Shown here piece after piece: positions 9,726-17,575 of a stretch of 64,000 bases of DNA (the first letter of the stretch is position 1; the number at the start of each line of letters is the position of its first letter). The notes beneath the pieces were generated by a model. The model was not told where the DNA came from. It saw nothing but the letters and a program-made list of their open reading frames with translations, and made no database searches. The translations under genes were made by a program, and so were the position numbers. Source of the DNA: Pseudomonas sp. G2-4 (GTDB lineage: Bacteria > Pseudomonadota > Gammaproteobacteria > Pseudomonadales > Pseudomonadaceae); the NCBI RefSeq assembly GCF_030064125.1, contig NZ_CP125957.1, forward strand, positions 5,016,501 to 5,080,500, given 5' to 3'.

Positions 9726-9752
9726 AAAACCCCGTGAAAACGGGGTTTTTTG
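9726..9752 (+). terminator. Terminator of nrdB
   Basis: AAAACCCCG, a short loop TGAAAA, then CGGGGTTTTTT, starting about 30 bp after the nrdB stop codon. Confidence 0.88.
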
Positions 9753-9754
9753 TG

Positions 9755-10105
9755 TTCTACAGAACCAAAGCCGCGTTTAACTCCGGCGCAGGCACGCTAC
9801 CTTTACCCTACGAAAAAAGCAGAATCGTTCCGCATTGACGCCGTATCGCCTCGTTACCTATCTTAGTCGCAGGTGCCTAAGAAACGCCCAACGTAATAGC
9901 TAATCGCCAAACATAGAAGCGCCCAGGCTACCGGATGCCTCGCGCCCGAGAGCTTGGCCCTCCCGAAACCTCGGTTCACCTAAAGGCAACGGGGGCTGCC
10001 CGAGTCCCCACCACGCTTCCCCCATTTATGGGAAACCGCCTTGCGCTCTTCGCTATAACCTTAGAAGCAACTGCGAATTAGACTGGCCGGAGTTAAGTCC
10101 GCGTT
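9755..10105. other. 350-bp intergenic stretch with several short hairpins, no gene recognised
   Basis: No open frame with a plausible start is present on either strand. The interval 9920-10030 is GC-rich with small self-complementary pieces, for example AGGC...GCCT, CTCGcgccCGAG and GGGG...CCCC. I could not match it to tmRNA, 6S, RNase P, Rsm RNAs or a tRNA. It may be only a long leader or spacer, and an unrecognised RNA gene is possible. Confidence 0.3.
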
Positions 10106-10123
10106 GTGATTAAGGAAGACAGC

Positions 10124-10744
10124 ATGCAAGAATTTTTCAGTATCAACTGGTTGCTTTGGCTATCGACCATGGTTCCGCTGACCCTGAGCGCAGGCCCTGG
10201 CAATTTGATGGTGGCGACGTCGGGTGCGCAAAGCGGTGTACGTCGTTCGGTGCGGTTTATCGTTGGGCTCGACATCACTTACTTCCTGATCGCCGTGTTG
10301 GTTGGCTTAGGCCTTTATCACACGCTGATGAACAATCCGACGCTGGTATGGGCGCTGCAAGTGGTGGGCAGTTTCTACATCTTGTGGCTGGGGGTGCGCA
10401 TGCTGCGTCGTCCACTGAAGGCGCCCACCGACAAGGCCATGCACCTGCAATTTCGAGACGGCATTGTTGTACAACTGGGCAACGTGCAAGGGATCGTGAT
10501 GTTGCTGGTGATGTTCTCCACCTTCATGCCTTCCGGCGAGACCAGCGGCACTGTGGTGTTGATCCTCAGTGCGGCGCTGATTTCGTTGAATTTCTTCTCG
10601 CACGTCATCTGGGTGTCGATGGGTTCGACCGTGCAGAAACTGATCCAGTCCCGCCCCAAATTGCTGATGTTTCAGAACGCTGCGTTCGGCCTGATGCTGA
10701 TAGCGGTTGCTGTATGGATTTTCCTGCGCATCGGCCCACTTTGA
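10124..10744 (+). CDS. LysE/RhtB-family amino acid exporter
   Basis: A 206-residue membrane protein with about six hydrophobic segments and the N-terminal LysE family pattern (PLTLSAGPGNLMVATSGAQSGVRRS). Family members export amino acids or derivatives by proton exchange across the inner membrane. I chose the ATG at 10124, with AAGGAAG about 5-6 bp before it, over the GTG at 10106. It ends 10 bp before the next gene and forms an operon with it. Its nearness to amino-acid-mutase-like genes suggests it could export their product, which is inference. Confidence 0.85.
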   Translation: MQEFFSINWLLWLSTMVPLTLSAGPGNLMVATSGAQSGVRRSVRFIVGLDITYFLIAVLVGLGLYHTLMNNPTLVWALQVVGSFYILWLGVRMLRRPLKAPTDKAMHLQFRDGIVVQLGNVQGIVMLLVMFSTFMPSGETSGTVVLILSAALISLNFFSHVIWVSMGSTVQKLIQSRPKLLMFQNAAFGLMLIAVAVWIFLRIGPL

Positions 10745-10754
10745 GGAGGCTCCC

Positions 10755-11741
10755 ATGACCCAGACCCACGGAATTGTCTTCGCCGCTCCCGGGACACCCA
10801 ACGTCATGGAATTGCGCAAATACCCGTTGCGTGCCACCGGCCCTGAAGAAATCACCGTTGCCATCGAAGCCGCCGGCGTGAATTTCATTGACCTGCACCG
10901 GCGCTCCGGCGCGCTGGACGATGGATCAGCCTTTCCCAGAGGCTTGGGCATGGAAGGTGCGGGGCGTGTCGTCGAATGTGGATCGCAGGTGGAAAGCTTG
11001 GCCATTGGCGATCGAGTGGCCTTCGTCGACAGCTCGACCGGCAGCTACGCCGGTCACGCGGTCGTTCGCGCTTCGCGGGCGATACGCCTGCCCGATGACG
11101 TGTCGAGTGAAGTCGCGGCAGGCGTAATGTTCAAAGGGCTGACGGCCGAGTACCTGACGCACCGCTGCGTGCCGCTGGCGCCAGGCGACTTTGTGGTATG
11201 GCATGCGGCGGCGGGTGGCGTAGGCAGCATTGCTACAAGCTGGTTGGTCGCTCGCGGTGTACACGTGATAGGTCTCGCTTCGACCGAAGCCAAACGCCGT
11301 CAGGTTCTGGATGTGGGGTGCATAGCGGCCCTCGATGCCGAAGCGCCAGACACACTGGGGTTGATCCATGAATTGACCGATGGCAAAGGCGCCCATGTCG
11401 TATTCGACTCTATCGGCAAAGACACCGTAGAGCTGTCATTGGCGAGTTTGCGCCCCCGCGGCCACCTCGTGCTGTTTGGCAATGCTTCGGGCGACGTGAC
11501 GGATTTCAACCTGTCCCGGCTCGGTCAAATGGGCTCGCTGCATGTGACGCGGCCGTCGTTGAAGCACTACATCGGCGGCGACGCTGAATTGACCCATGCG
11601 GCCGCGCGGGGGCTGCAAGCAGTGTCCAGCGGCGCGATTCGTTTGCCGCCAATAGCGCGCTTCCCCCTCGCGCTGGCTGCCCAGGCCCACTGCGTCATGC
11701 AATACCGCCAAACCCAGGGTTCGTTGATTCTGGTGCCATGA
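10755..11741 (+). CDS. Quinone oxidoreductase-like zinc-independent MDR dehydrogenase
   Basis: A 328-residue medium-chain dehydrogenase/reductase. The N-terminal GroES-like domain contains EAAGVNFIDLHRRSG, as in QorA-type enzymes, without catalytic zinc ligands. The Rossmann domain carries AAAGGVGSIATSWLVARG for NADPH. Such enzymes reduce quinones or enones. GAGGAG precedes the ATG and the gene is closely coupled to the LysE exporter upstream. The substrate cannot be told from sequence. It converges on the LysR gene downstream. Confidence 0.85.
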   Translation: MTQTHGIVFAAPGTPNVMELRKYPLRATGPEEITVAIEAAGVNFIDLHRRSGALDDGSAFPRGLGMEGAGRVVECGSQVESLAIGDRVAFVDSSTGSYAGHAVVRASRAIRLPDDVSSEVAAGVMFKGLTAEYLTHRCVPLAPGDFVVWHAAAGGVGSIATSWLVARGVHVIGLASTEAKRRQVLDVGCIAALDAEAPDTLGLIHELTDGKGAHVVFDSIGKDTVELSLASLRPRGHLVLFGNASGDVTDFNLSRLGQMGSLHVTRPSLKHYIGGDAELTHAAARGLQAVSSGAIRLPPIARFPLALAAQAHCVMQYRQTQGSLILVP

Positions 11742-11760
11742 CCTCGCGGTAAGACGGCCG

Positions 11761-12642
11761 TCAGTGCATGCCGACCGCTTTGCCGTGAAACAGCTCCGTC
11801 AGATATTCCACCACTCGATCAACGCGGCTCACACCCTGGGTAGCCTGATTGCGCAGCAACCAGATTTCCGAGCGGCGCGCAGGGCGATGGGCCAACACTT
11901 GGCACAGACCGGACTGGTGTCCGACGTAGGCGGGTAACGCGGCAATCCCCAGATCGGCTTCGACTGCCTTGAGCTGCGCATTCAGGTTTGAAACGCGCAT
12001 CCACAGTTTCTGGTCTCCGGTCATTTCACTCAACCATTGGGCGAGCGGCATATACGACATTTCTTCGGTCCAGCCGATCAGACTGTGGTGCTTGAGGTCG
12101 GCGGGTTCGGCCGGCAGACCGTTGGCATCGGCATAAGCCTGGGAGCAGAAAAGCCCCTGCATCAGTGTCCCGACCCGGCGCATGGTGAAGTTACCGTTCT
12201 CCGGCCTGCGCAAGCGGATAATGATGTCGCTGTGGCTCTGCGTGAGTTTCGACGACACCGCCGAGTTAATGAAGTCGAAACTGATCTCCGGGTGCTGATC
12301 ATGAAATACCGCGAGTTGCGGAATGATCAAGTGCGTGCCCATTAGTTCCGGACAATCGATGCGCACCTGTCCCGCCATCCGATCACCCGGTTGCGACATC
12401 TGCCGCTCGATCAGTTTGAAACGCTCCTCCGTTTCCAGTGCCAATGGCAGCAACGCTCTTCCCGCTTCAGTCAGGAAGTAACCGTTAGTCTTCTTCGAAA
12501 ACAATACCGTACCGAGTGATTCCTCAAGCGCCGCGATCTTGCGCGACACCGTCGAGGCCGAAACCTTGAGCGAGATTCCGGCCTCGGTCACGTTGTTCGA
12601 TTTAGCGACGAAGATAAAAACCTTCAGATCATCCCAATCCAT
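11761..12642 (-). CDS. LysR-family regulator divergent from the desaturase/mutase genes
   Basis: A 293-residue regulator with an N-terminal winged helix-turn-helix (VTEAGISLKVSASTVSRKIAALEESLGTVLF) and a substrate-binding effector domain from about residue 90. It is transcribed away from the desaturase gene, with 110 bp between starts and a dyad T-N11-A site in that gap. It most likely controls the desaturase and the two mutase-like genes. The co-inducer is unknown. Confidence 0.9.
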   Translation of the reverse strand: MDWDDLKVFIFVAKSNNVTEAGISLKVSASTVSRKIAALEESLGTVLFSKKTNGYFLTEAGRALLPLALETEERFKLIERQMSQPGDRMAGQVRIDCPELMGTHLIIPQLAVFHDQHPEISFDFINSAVSSKLTQSHSDIIIRLRRPENGNFTMRRVGTLMQGLFCSQAYADANGLPAEPADLKHHSLIGWTEEMSYMPLAQWLSEMTGDQKLWMRVSNLNAQLKAVEADLGIAALPAYVGHQSGLCQVLAHRPARRSEIWLLRNQATQGVSRVDRVVEYLTELFHGKAVGMH

Positions 12643-12682
12643 GTCGATGACATATCCAAAAATGGAAAATCGATCCTCATCT

Positions 12683-12697
12683 ATTTCTATTCGAAAT
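12683..12697. promoter_or_regulatory. LysR-type operator ATTTC-N5-GAAAT
   Basis: A perfect 5-base dyad (ATTTC TATTC GAAAT) contains the T-N11-A core of LysR-type boxes. It lies between the divergent LysR gene (start 12642) and the desaturase gene (start 12753), about 56-70 bp before the latter. Confidence 0.55.
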
Positions 12698-12752
12698 ATC
12701 CAGAGGCCACGTTACAGTTTTTGCATGGAGCAAAACCCTAGAGGAAACATGG

Positions 12753-13877
12753 ATGATACGTAACTCAATGCGCGCCCTTCCAGGGTTCATGCAGCCGTTT
12801 CTGAGTTGGCTGACAGCCAAGCCTCTACCCGAAGATCTCGATAAAGTCCGTCCTCTGAAGCCGTTCCACCATATCGTTGTGTCGGCGGGATTAATAGCCG
12901 GCGGCGCGCTGTTGGCCGGTATCGGTTATTCGCAGGCCAGCATTGCGCTGTGGCTACTGGGCTTTGTCCTGGCCACCGGTGGCATCAAGCAGATGCAAGT
13001 GATGATCTGCCACAACTGCGCCCATGACATGGTCTTCGAATCGCGCGAAACCAATATGACCGTCGGCCGGATCATTTCCGGCGTCCTGATGCTCAAACCC
13101 TTCGATACCTACAAGAGCGAACATGCGCTGCATCACAGTTCGAAAACGCTGCTCACCGACGATGATGACACCCTCTCCTACCTGCAAAGTGTGGTGGGGT
13201 TAAAACCGTCCGACAGCATCGCCACGCTGTGGACCAAACTGGTCTCGACCGCGCTGTCGCCACTGGCCGTGCTGCGTTCGTGCTGGGGCCGATTGAAAGG
13301 CACCGCCACGGCTGCAAACCGCCGCGTCGCAGTATTGACGTTGGTCTTCTGGGCAGGCCTTGCACTGCTGTCAGCAGCCTTGGGCCATTTCGATCTGTTC
13401 ATCGTGGCGTGGGTGATTCCAATCTTCGCCGGCTACCACATCAGCACCACATTTCGCCTGGCGGCCGAGCACACCTGGCCCAGCGTGGACGTACTGGAAC
13501 GGCGCGGCATCGACTTCATTTGCGAGAGCACCACCGGCGTATTCATCGGCGAAGAACTGCGCATCCCCGAAGGTGCGGGGACTGTTCGACGCTTCGCCCA
13601 TATCAGCGTTTGGCTGATCAAGATGCTGGCGTTCCACTTGTTTGTCCGGGTGTTTGTGATGGTCGGCGATACACCGTGTCACGACTTTCATCACCGGCGC
13701 CCACGATCCAAAGACTGGCCGAATTACATCACTGCCCGCGAACGCGACAGGATCGAAGGCTCCAAACCCTTTCCCACGAACTACGCCGAGACTTGGGGCT
13801 ATATCAACTCGGTGACCACCAACTTTCGCAACTTTCAGCGGGCGCTCCCGTACTACACAACCAGGACAGCAACTTAA
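12753..13877 (+). CDS. Membrane fatty-acid-desaturase-type di-iron oxygenase
   Basis: A 374-residue integral membrane protein with hydrophobic segments near residues 42-75 and 195-235 and the histidine clusters of this superfamily: HNCAH (87-91), HALHH (124-128) and, late in the chain, HDFHH. These bind a di-iron centre used to desaturate or hydroxylate a substrate. The start has GAGGAAA 5 bp upstream. It is followed after 14 bp by a B12-binding protein gene, so it shares an operon with the mutase-like pair. The superfamily is secure. The substrate need not be a fatty acid: in natural-product clusters such enzymes also act on amino acid and other small-molecule substrates. Confidence 0.85.
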   Translation: MIRNSMRALPGFMQPFLSWLTAKPLPEDLDKVRPLKPFHHIVVSAGLIAGGALLAGIGYSQASIALWLLGFVLATGGIKQMQVMICHNCAHDMVFESRETNMTVGRIISGVLMLKPFDTYKSEHALHHSSKTLLTDDDDTLSYLQSVVGLKPSDSIATLWTKLVSTALSPLAVLRSCWGRLKGTATAANRRVAVLTLVFWAGLALLSAALGHFDLFIVAWVIPIFAGYHISTTFRLAAEHTWPSVDVLERRGIDFICESTTGVFIGEELRIPEGAGTVRRFAHISVWLIKMLAFHLFVRVFVMVGDTPCHDFHHRRPRSKDWPNYITARERDRIEGSKPFPTNYAETWGYINSVTTNFRNFQRALPYYTTRTAT

Positions 13878-13891
13878 AAGGGACTTTAACG

Positions 13892-14347
13892 ATGACTTTC
13901 AGCAAAACCGCTCTGCTCACCACCGTGCCTTCGGATTCCCATAGCTGGAATCTGGTATTCATGGAGTTCCTGCTCACAGACATGGGCTACAACGTCGAGA
14001 ATCTGGGACCGAACACGCCCATGGACGAGGTGATCGCGCGGCTCAACCGCCACGCCAGCGCCATGGTGGTCGTCAGCACGGTCAATGGCCATGGCTACAT
14101 CGAAGGCGCTGAACTCGCGCGGCGTATTCGTAGCGAAACCAAACACACCGACGGGGTGTATATCGGCGGCAAGATCTGCACCGAAAACGATCCTCAGAAC
14201 ATTGCCCGACATAGCGACACACTGCGCGCCGCAGGTTTCGATGAGGTGTTCGACGACAGCGTGGCCAACAGCTTCGATGCCTTCCAGGAATTGGTGTCTG
14301 CCCAGTTGTATCCAGAGCATTACCTGGAGAAACGGATCGCTCGCTGA
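13892..14347 (+). CDS. Glutamate (methylaspartate) mutase small subunit-like B12-binding protein
   Basis: A 151-residue protein spanning the whole cobalamin-binding Rossmann-like domain: SDSHSWN at 14-20, NLGPNTPMDEVI, VVVSTVNGHG and GVYIGGK. It aligns by eye with GlmS/MutS of clostridial glutamate mutase, where the first motif is DxHxxG. Here D15 and the cobalt-ligand histidine H17 are kept but the glycine is N20. I recall the same SDSH-WN form in mutases of antibiotic clusters. It should carry adenosylcobalamin for a radical carbon-skeleton rearrangement with the next gene product. Spacing to the neighbours is 14 and 41 bp. Confidence 0.85.
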   Translation: MTFSKTALLTTVPSDSHSWNLVFMEFLLTDMGYNVENLGPNTPMDEVIARLNRHASAMVVVSTVNGHGYIEGAELARRIRSETKHTDGVYIGGKICTENDPQNIARHSDTLRAAGFDEVFDDSVANSFDAFQELVSAQLYPEHYLEKRIAR

Positions 14348-14388
14348 CCCGTTGCACCCTTACCGATTCGCAGAAAAGGCAGATCAGG

Positions 14389-15594
14389 ATGATCGACTTC
14401 AACACTCATGTTCTTGAGCGCTTCAACGCGCACGGCCCGGTGCTCCAGCCGCGAATGGGCTTCAGTGACCCGGCCCGGATGCAAGCTGGCCTGGAAGCCA
14501 CAGCAGCGAGCGGGGCGAACACTGTGTGCACCATCACCCTTGATGCGTTCACCCGGGTAAACAATCTTGAAGCAGCGCAACGGGCCATCGACAGCGAATC
14601 GATGCTCAACGGTTATCCGATCGTCAACCATTCGCCAGCGCAAACCCGTGCCATGATCGACCAGATCGATGCGCGCTATCGCCTGCCAGTTCAGGTTCGT
14701 CATGGTTCGCCCGACCCGTTGCACATTTTCGAGCGAATGGTCGAAGTCGGTCTGCCCACCACCGAGGGCGGGCCGATTTCCTATTGCCTGCCATACAGTC
14801 GCACGCCGCTGCGCGAGGCGTTTGGTCACTGGGAGAAAGCCTGTCAGGTGCTATCCAGCGGCGTCGACAACAGTCACATCGAAAGCTTCGCCGGTTGCAT
14901 GATGGGACAGATGTGCGACCCGGTGATTCTGGTGGCACTAAATATTCTTGAAGGATTGTTCTTGCGCGCGCATGGCATCAAGACGCTGTCGTTCTCCTAT
15001 GCTCAGGGTACCTCGCCGGTGCAGGATCGTGCGGCGGTGACGGCCCTCCAACAACTCGCGGCCGAATATTTTGCGCCGGGCAGCTATCACTTTGTCGGCT
15101 ACGTGTTCATGGGGTTCTTCCCGCGCTCGCTTGGCGGATTTTGCCGAATCACAGGTGATGCGCTGGCCATGATCCGCGCCACGGGTGTGCAACGCGTGAT
15201 CATCAAGACGCCAGTGGAATCAAGGCGCATTCCACGGGTAGAGGAAAATATCGCGGCACTGGAGTACTGCGACTACTGCCTGAACACCGACGGTGTTTTA
15301 CCGCAAATTCCGTTCGATTCCCAGGAACACCGGCGCGTCCTGCGCAGCGCGAAACGCCTGATCGAAGGCACGCTGGCCCACGACAGCAACTTGTCCGAAG
15401 CCCTGCTCGGTGCCTTCGACAGTGGTTTTCTGTCGATCCCTTACTGCCTGCACCCCGACAACAAACGCGGTGCCGGCACCGTGGTGACGCCGGAAAGCTA
15501 TTACCACGGGTTCCAGGGCGAGCGGGTGGAAAATGCCTTCTCGTTTCTGGCGGCGCTGAGGCAGAACATCCGCACCTATGACTGCGTGCTTTGA
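14389..15594 (+). CDS. Glutamate (methylaspartate) mutase large subunit-like protein
   Basis: A 401-residue TIM-barrel protein resembling GlmE/MutE, the catalytic subunit that interconverts glutamate and 3-methylaspartate. The active-site string TTEGGPISYCLPY (E126, Y132, Y136) corresponds to the conserved E-x5-Y-x3-Y of clostridial GlmE. Later blocks SFSYAQGTSPVQDRAAV and RVIIKTPVE also match the family. It is about 80 residues shorter than the ~480-residue clostridial enzyme. Neither the GlmL reactivating protein nor methylaspartate ammonia-lyase is nearby, so this is not the fermentation pathway. A strong terminator follows. Confidence 0.85.
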   Translation: MIDFNTHVLERFNAHGPVLQPRMGFSDPARMQAGLEATAASGANTVCTITLDAFTRVNNLEAAQRAIDSESMLNGYPIVNHSPAQTRAMIDQIDARYRLPVQVRHGSPDPLHIFERMVEVGLPTTEGGPISYCLPYSRTPLREAFGHWEKACQVLSSGVDNSHIESFAGCMMGQMCDPVILVALNILEGLFLRAHGIKTLSFSYAQGTSPVQDRAAVTALQQLAAEYFAPGSYHFVGYVFMGFFPRSLGGFCRITGDALAMIRATGVQRVIIKTPVESRRIPRVEENIAALEYCDYCLNTDGVLPQIPFDSQEHRRVLRSAKRLIEGTLAHDSNLSEALLGAFDSGFLSIPYCLHPDNKRGAGTVVTPESYYHGFQGERVENAFSFLAALRQNIRTYDCVL

Positions 15595-15635
15595 CGCTGG
15601 ATCGAGGCAGTCAGTACCAGCCCTGTTGATGAGAT

Positions 15636-15665
15636 GCCGCCGCCTGTGTCGGGCGGCGGCTTTTT
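15636..15665 (+). terminator. Terminator after the mutase genes
   Basis: GCCGCCGCC, a seven-base loop, then GGCGGCGGC and five T, about 40 bp after the stop codon of the large-subunit gene. It marks the end of the desaturase/mutase transcript. Confidence 0.9.
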
Positions 15666-15682
15666 GTGGGTGATATGGAATT

Positions 15683-15724
15683 GGGGCTGCTGCACAGCCC
15701 AGCGGGAGCAAGCTCCCTCGCCAC
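15683..15724 (-). repeat. REP type A, single inverse copy
   Basis: GGAGCAAGCTCCCTCGCCAC with its companion small hairpin and no partner nearby. It lies in the 290-bp gap before the next gene. Confidence 0.75.
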
Positions 15725-15883
15725 AGGTCATCGTCAAGCTGGAGGAATATCAATAAAGTCTCCTCGTGCCCTGTCCATGGCCGGTGCACTACTACAAATT
15801 TTGCTCCGAGCTGAAAACAGTCAGTGCAACCCGTCCCGCCTCCCGCTATTAATACCCTTCCCCCTCAAGGACCCGAGCCCGCT

Positions 15884-16873
15884 ATGAAATTCGACCTCGC
15901 CTACTGCATCAGCCTCGACGATAAGCTGTCGATCTATGACGTGCGCGATTTGAATTTCGACGAGACAGTGGCGTTCGACTCCGCGAAAGAACATTTCCAA
16001 TGCCCCAACGATGCCTGTCGAATGGCGTTTGATGCGGCGAATGTGTTGGGGACGTTCAACGCCAAGAATGTGAATTACGTGCGCACGCCGCACTTCAAGA
16101 ACATCCCCAGCACGCGGCATGTCGAGGGTTGTCCTTATGTCAGCCTGAAGGCGCCGGCGTCGGGCCTGGAAGTGGATGGTGCGGAATCGGATGACGGTCG
16201 GGAGGAGCATTTCCCTTCGGAGTTGTTGCTGACTCGGCGTGAGTATGTGCGCAAGCCGTCCAGCCCGACGGTGGCGGTCGACGTAATACGCGATGAGCGC
16301 ATACCTCCAGCCGCCACTCAGAGCGAGCACCCGGGCCGTGATTCGGCGCCGGACAAGACCCATGTCTTCGCCCATCCGGTGGAGTGCTTCGTGTCGAACT
16401 TCGCGGACAAGGACCTGCTCAAGCGCATGCCGCTGAAGATTGGCGAGCACACGGCGCCCTACAGTTCTTTTTTCAAGAAAATCGAGTTCCTGCAGGACAA
16501 CAAAGGGCTGATCTACTGGGGCAAGATCAAGAAAATCGAGGATTACCACAGCGCCAGTTTTCGCATCGATTTCGAACAGAAGGTCTGGGTCAAGCAACCG
16601 GGCGAGACGAAGAAAAAGCCTTACTCAGTCAACGTTTATCTGAGCAAGAAGCTGATCGATAACTACCGCAAGCGCAAAGCGTTCCTGGAAGAGATCAAGC
16701 ACGCCGCCGACAGTGACGCGCCGTTGTATTGCTTCTTTTATGGCGTGACGCCGGAGTTCAAGCAGGTACCGAGCAAGAAAAACCCCGACCAGACGTTCGG
16801 GGTGCTCACTGCCAATATTGAGAATCTGGATCACTTCATTATTCGGGAGGCGCCGGGGTTGGCAGCCGGATAA
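15884..16873 (+). CDS. Uncharacterised protein with a CoiA-like zinc-binding N-terminus
   Basis: A 329-residue protein I do not recognise as a named family. Residues 38-85 hold C40, C45, H70, H79 and C83 in the arrangement CPNDAC...TPHF...RH...GCP, which recalls the zinc-binding N-terminal region of CoiA-like competence proteins. Residues 90-165 are low in complexity and probably disordered. The C-terminal half is rich in lysine and aromatic residues and may be a separate globular domain. No signal peptide or membrane segment is seen. AAGGA lies about 12 bp before the ATG at 15884. Nucleic-acid association would be a guess from the CoiA resemblance alone. Confidence 0.7.
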   Translation: MKFDLAYCISLDDKLSIYDVRDLNFDETVAFDSAKEHFQCPNDACRMAFDAANVLGTFNAKNVNYVRTPHFKNIPSTRHVEGCPYVSLKAPASGLEVDGAESDDGREEHFPSELLLTRREYVRKPSSPTVAVDVIRDERIPPAATQSEHPGRDSAPDKTHVFAHPVECFVSNFADKDLLKRMPLKIGEHTAPYSSFFKKIEFLQDNKGLIYWGKIKKIEDYHSASFRIDFEQKVWVKQPGETKKKPYSVNVYLSKKLIDNYRKRKAFLEEIKHAADSDAPLYCFFYGVTPEFKQVPSKKNPDQTFGVLTANIENLDHFIIREAPGLAAG

Positions 16874-16915
16874 CCTAGCTCCACCTTCGGAACGCGTCAG
16901 CCGATATCAAACAGC

Positions 16916-17575
16916 TCACTCAAAGGCTGCGCTTTCGCGCATCAATGCCTTGTACCGCCCGCGTGCAGATGCAACGTCGGCATCACTGACACCGCAATAG
17001 TGCTTGAACCAATGCATCAGCATTTCTTCATTCGGTACAATGTAGTCTTTCTGGCCCTTGAGGCACTTAAGCATACCGTTGAGCCTGCGATCACATTGAT
17101 TGGCCGCGATCTCGTCCGCAGGCAGGCCCATTTCCATCGTCTGATCAGTGAACATCCAGACAATTTCGTTGAGATGGCCTTGAACACTACGGTCGCCGCG
17201 CCTGTAAAAGTGGTATTGGCTTTCACCCGCCTGGAGACGTTCAAACGTGGATGTGAAATCAATTTGCTCCAGCACACCGGTTCGCGCCGCGTGCTGCATC
17301 ACGCCATCGATCCAGCGCAGCATGAATTTTTGAATAAAGCCTTGAAGATCGGCTTTATTGGTACCGGAAAAAACCATGCAGTAGCGCGTTCCAAAGTGCA
17401 TGACGAACAGCACATGCTCGCGCTGAAGGGTGACGGCATGGACCAGCCATTGCTCGCTGGGTAGATCGTCCGTTGGCTCATTTTCTGGTGGAGCTTCAAC
17501 GGGCGTTATTTTTTTGCCCTTATGTACGCGGCTGAAGAACTTGCTCGCCGCTTCGGTGCAGTTGAATATCAGCAT
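16916..17575 (-). CDS. Uncharacterised protein, DUF6933-like N-terminus
   Basis: A 219-residue soluble protein starting MLIFNCTEAASKFF. The first half (EQWLVHAVTLQREHVLFVMHFGTRYCMVF, then an amphipathic helix) resembles the DUF6933 family, whose function is unknown. The second half is helical. The open frame extends to 17626, but the ATG at 17575 overlaps the stop of the upstream gene (TGATG), so the two are translationally coupled. It converges with the zinc-finger-like gene. Family resemblance is by eye only. Confidence 0.65.
   Translation of the reverse strand: MLIFNCTEAASKFFSRVHKGKKITPVEAPPENEPTDDLPSEQWLVHAVTLQREHVLFVMHFGTRYCMVFSGTNKADLQGFIQKFMLRWIDGVMQHAARTGVLEQIDFTSTFERLQAGESQYHFYRRGDRSVQGHLNEIVWMFTDQTMEMGLPADEIAANQCDRRLNGMLKCLKGQKDYIVPNEEMLMHWFKHYCGVSDADVASARGRYKALMRESAAFE

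Noticed and set aside
9920..10030. Possible tRNA or tmRNA piece (GGTTCACC-like string)
   Set aside because: No cloverleaf, CCA end or tmRNA tag frame could be fitted on either strand.
12539..12763. 74-codon open frame spanning the LysR/desaturase gap
   Set aside because: It covers the operator region and overlaps both genes; it is explained by the divergent promoter.
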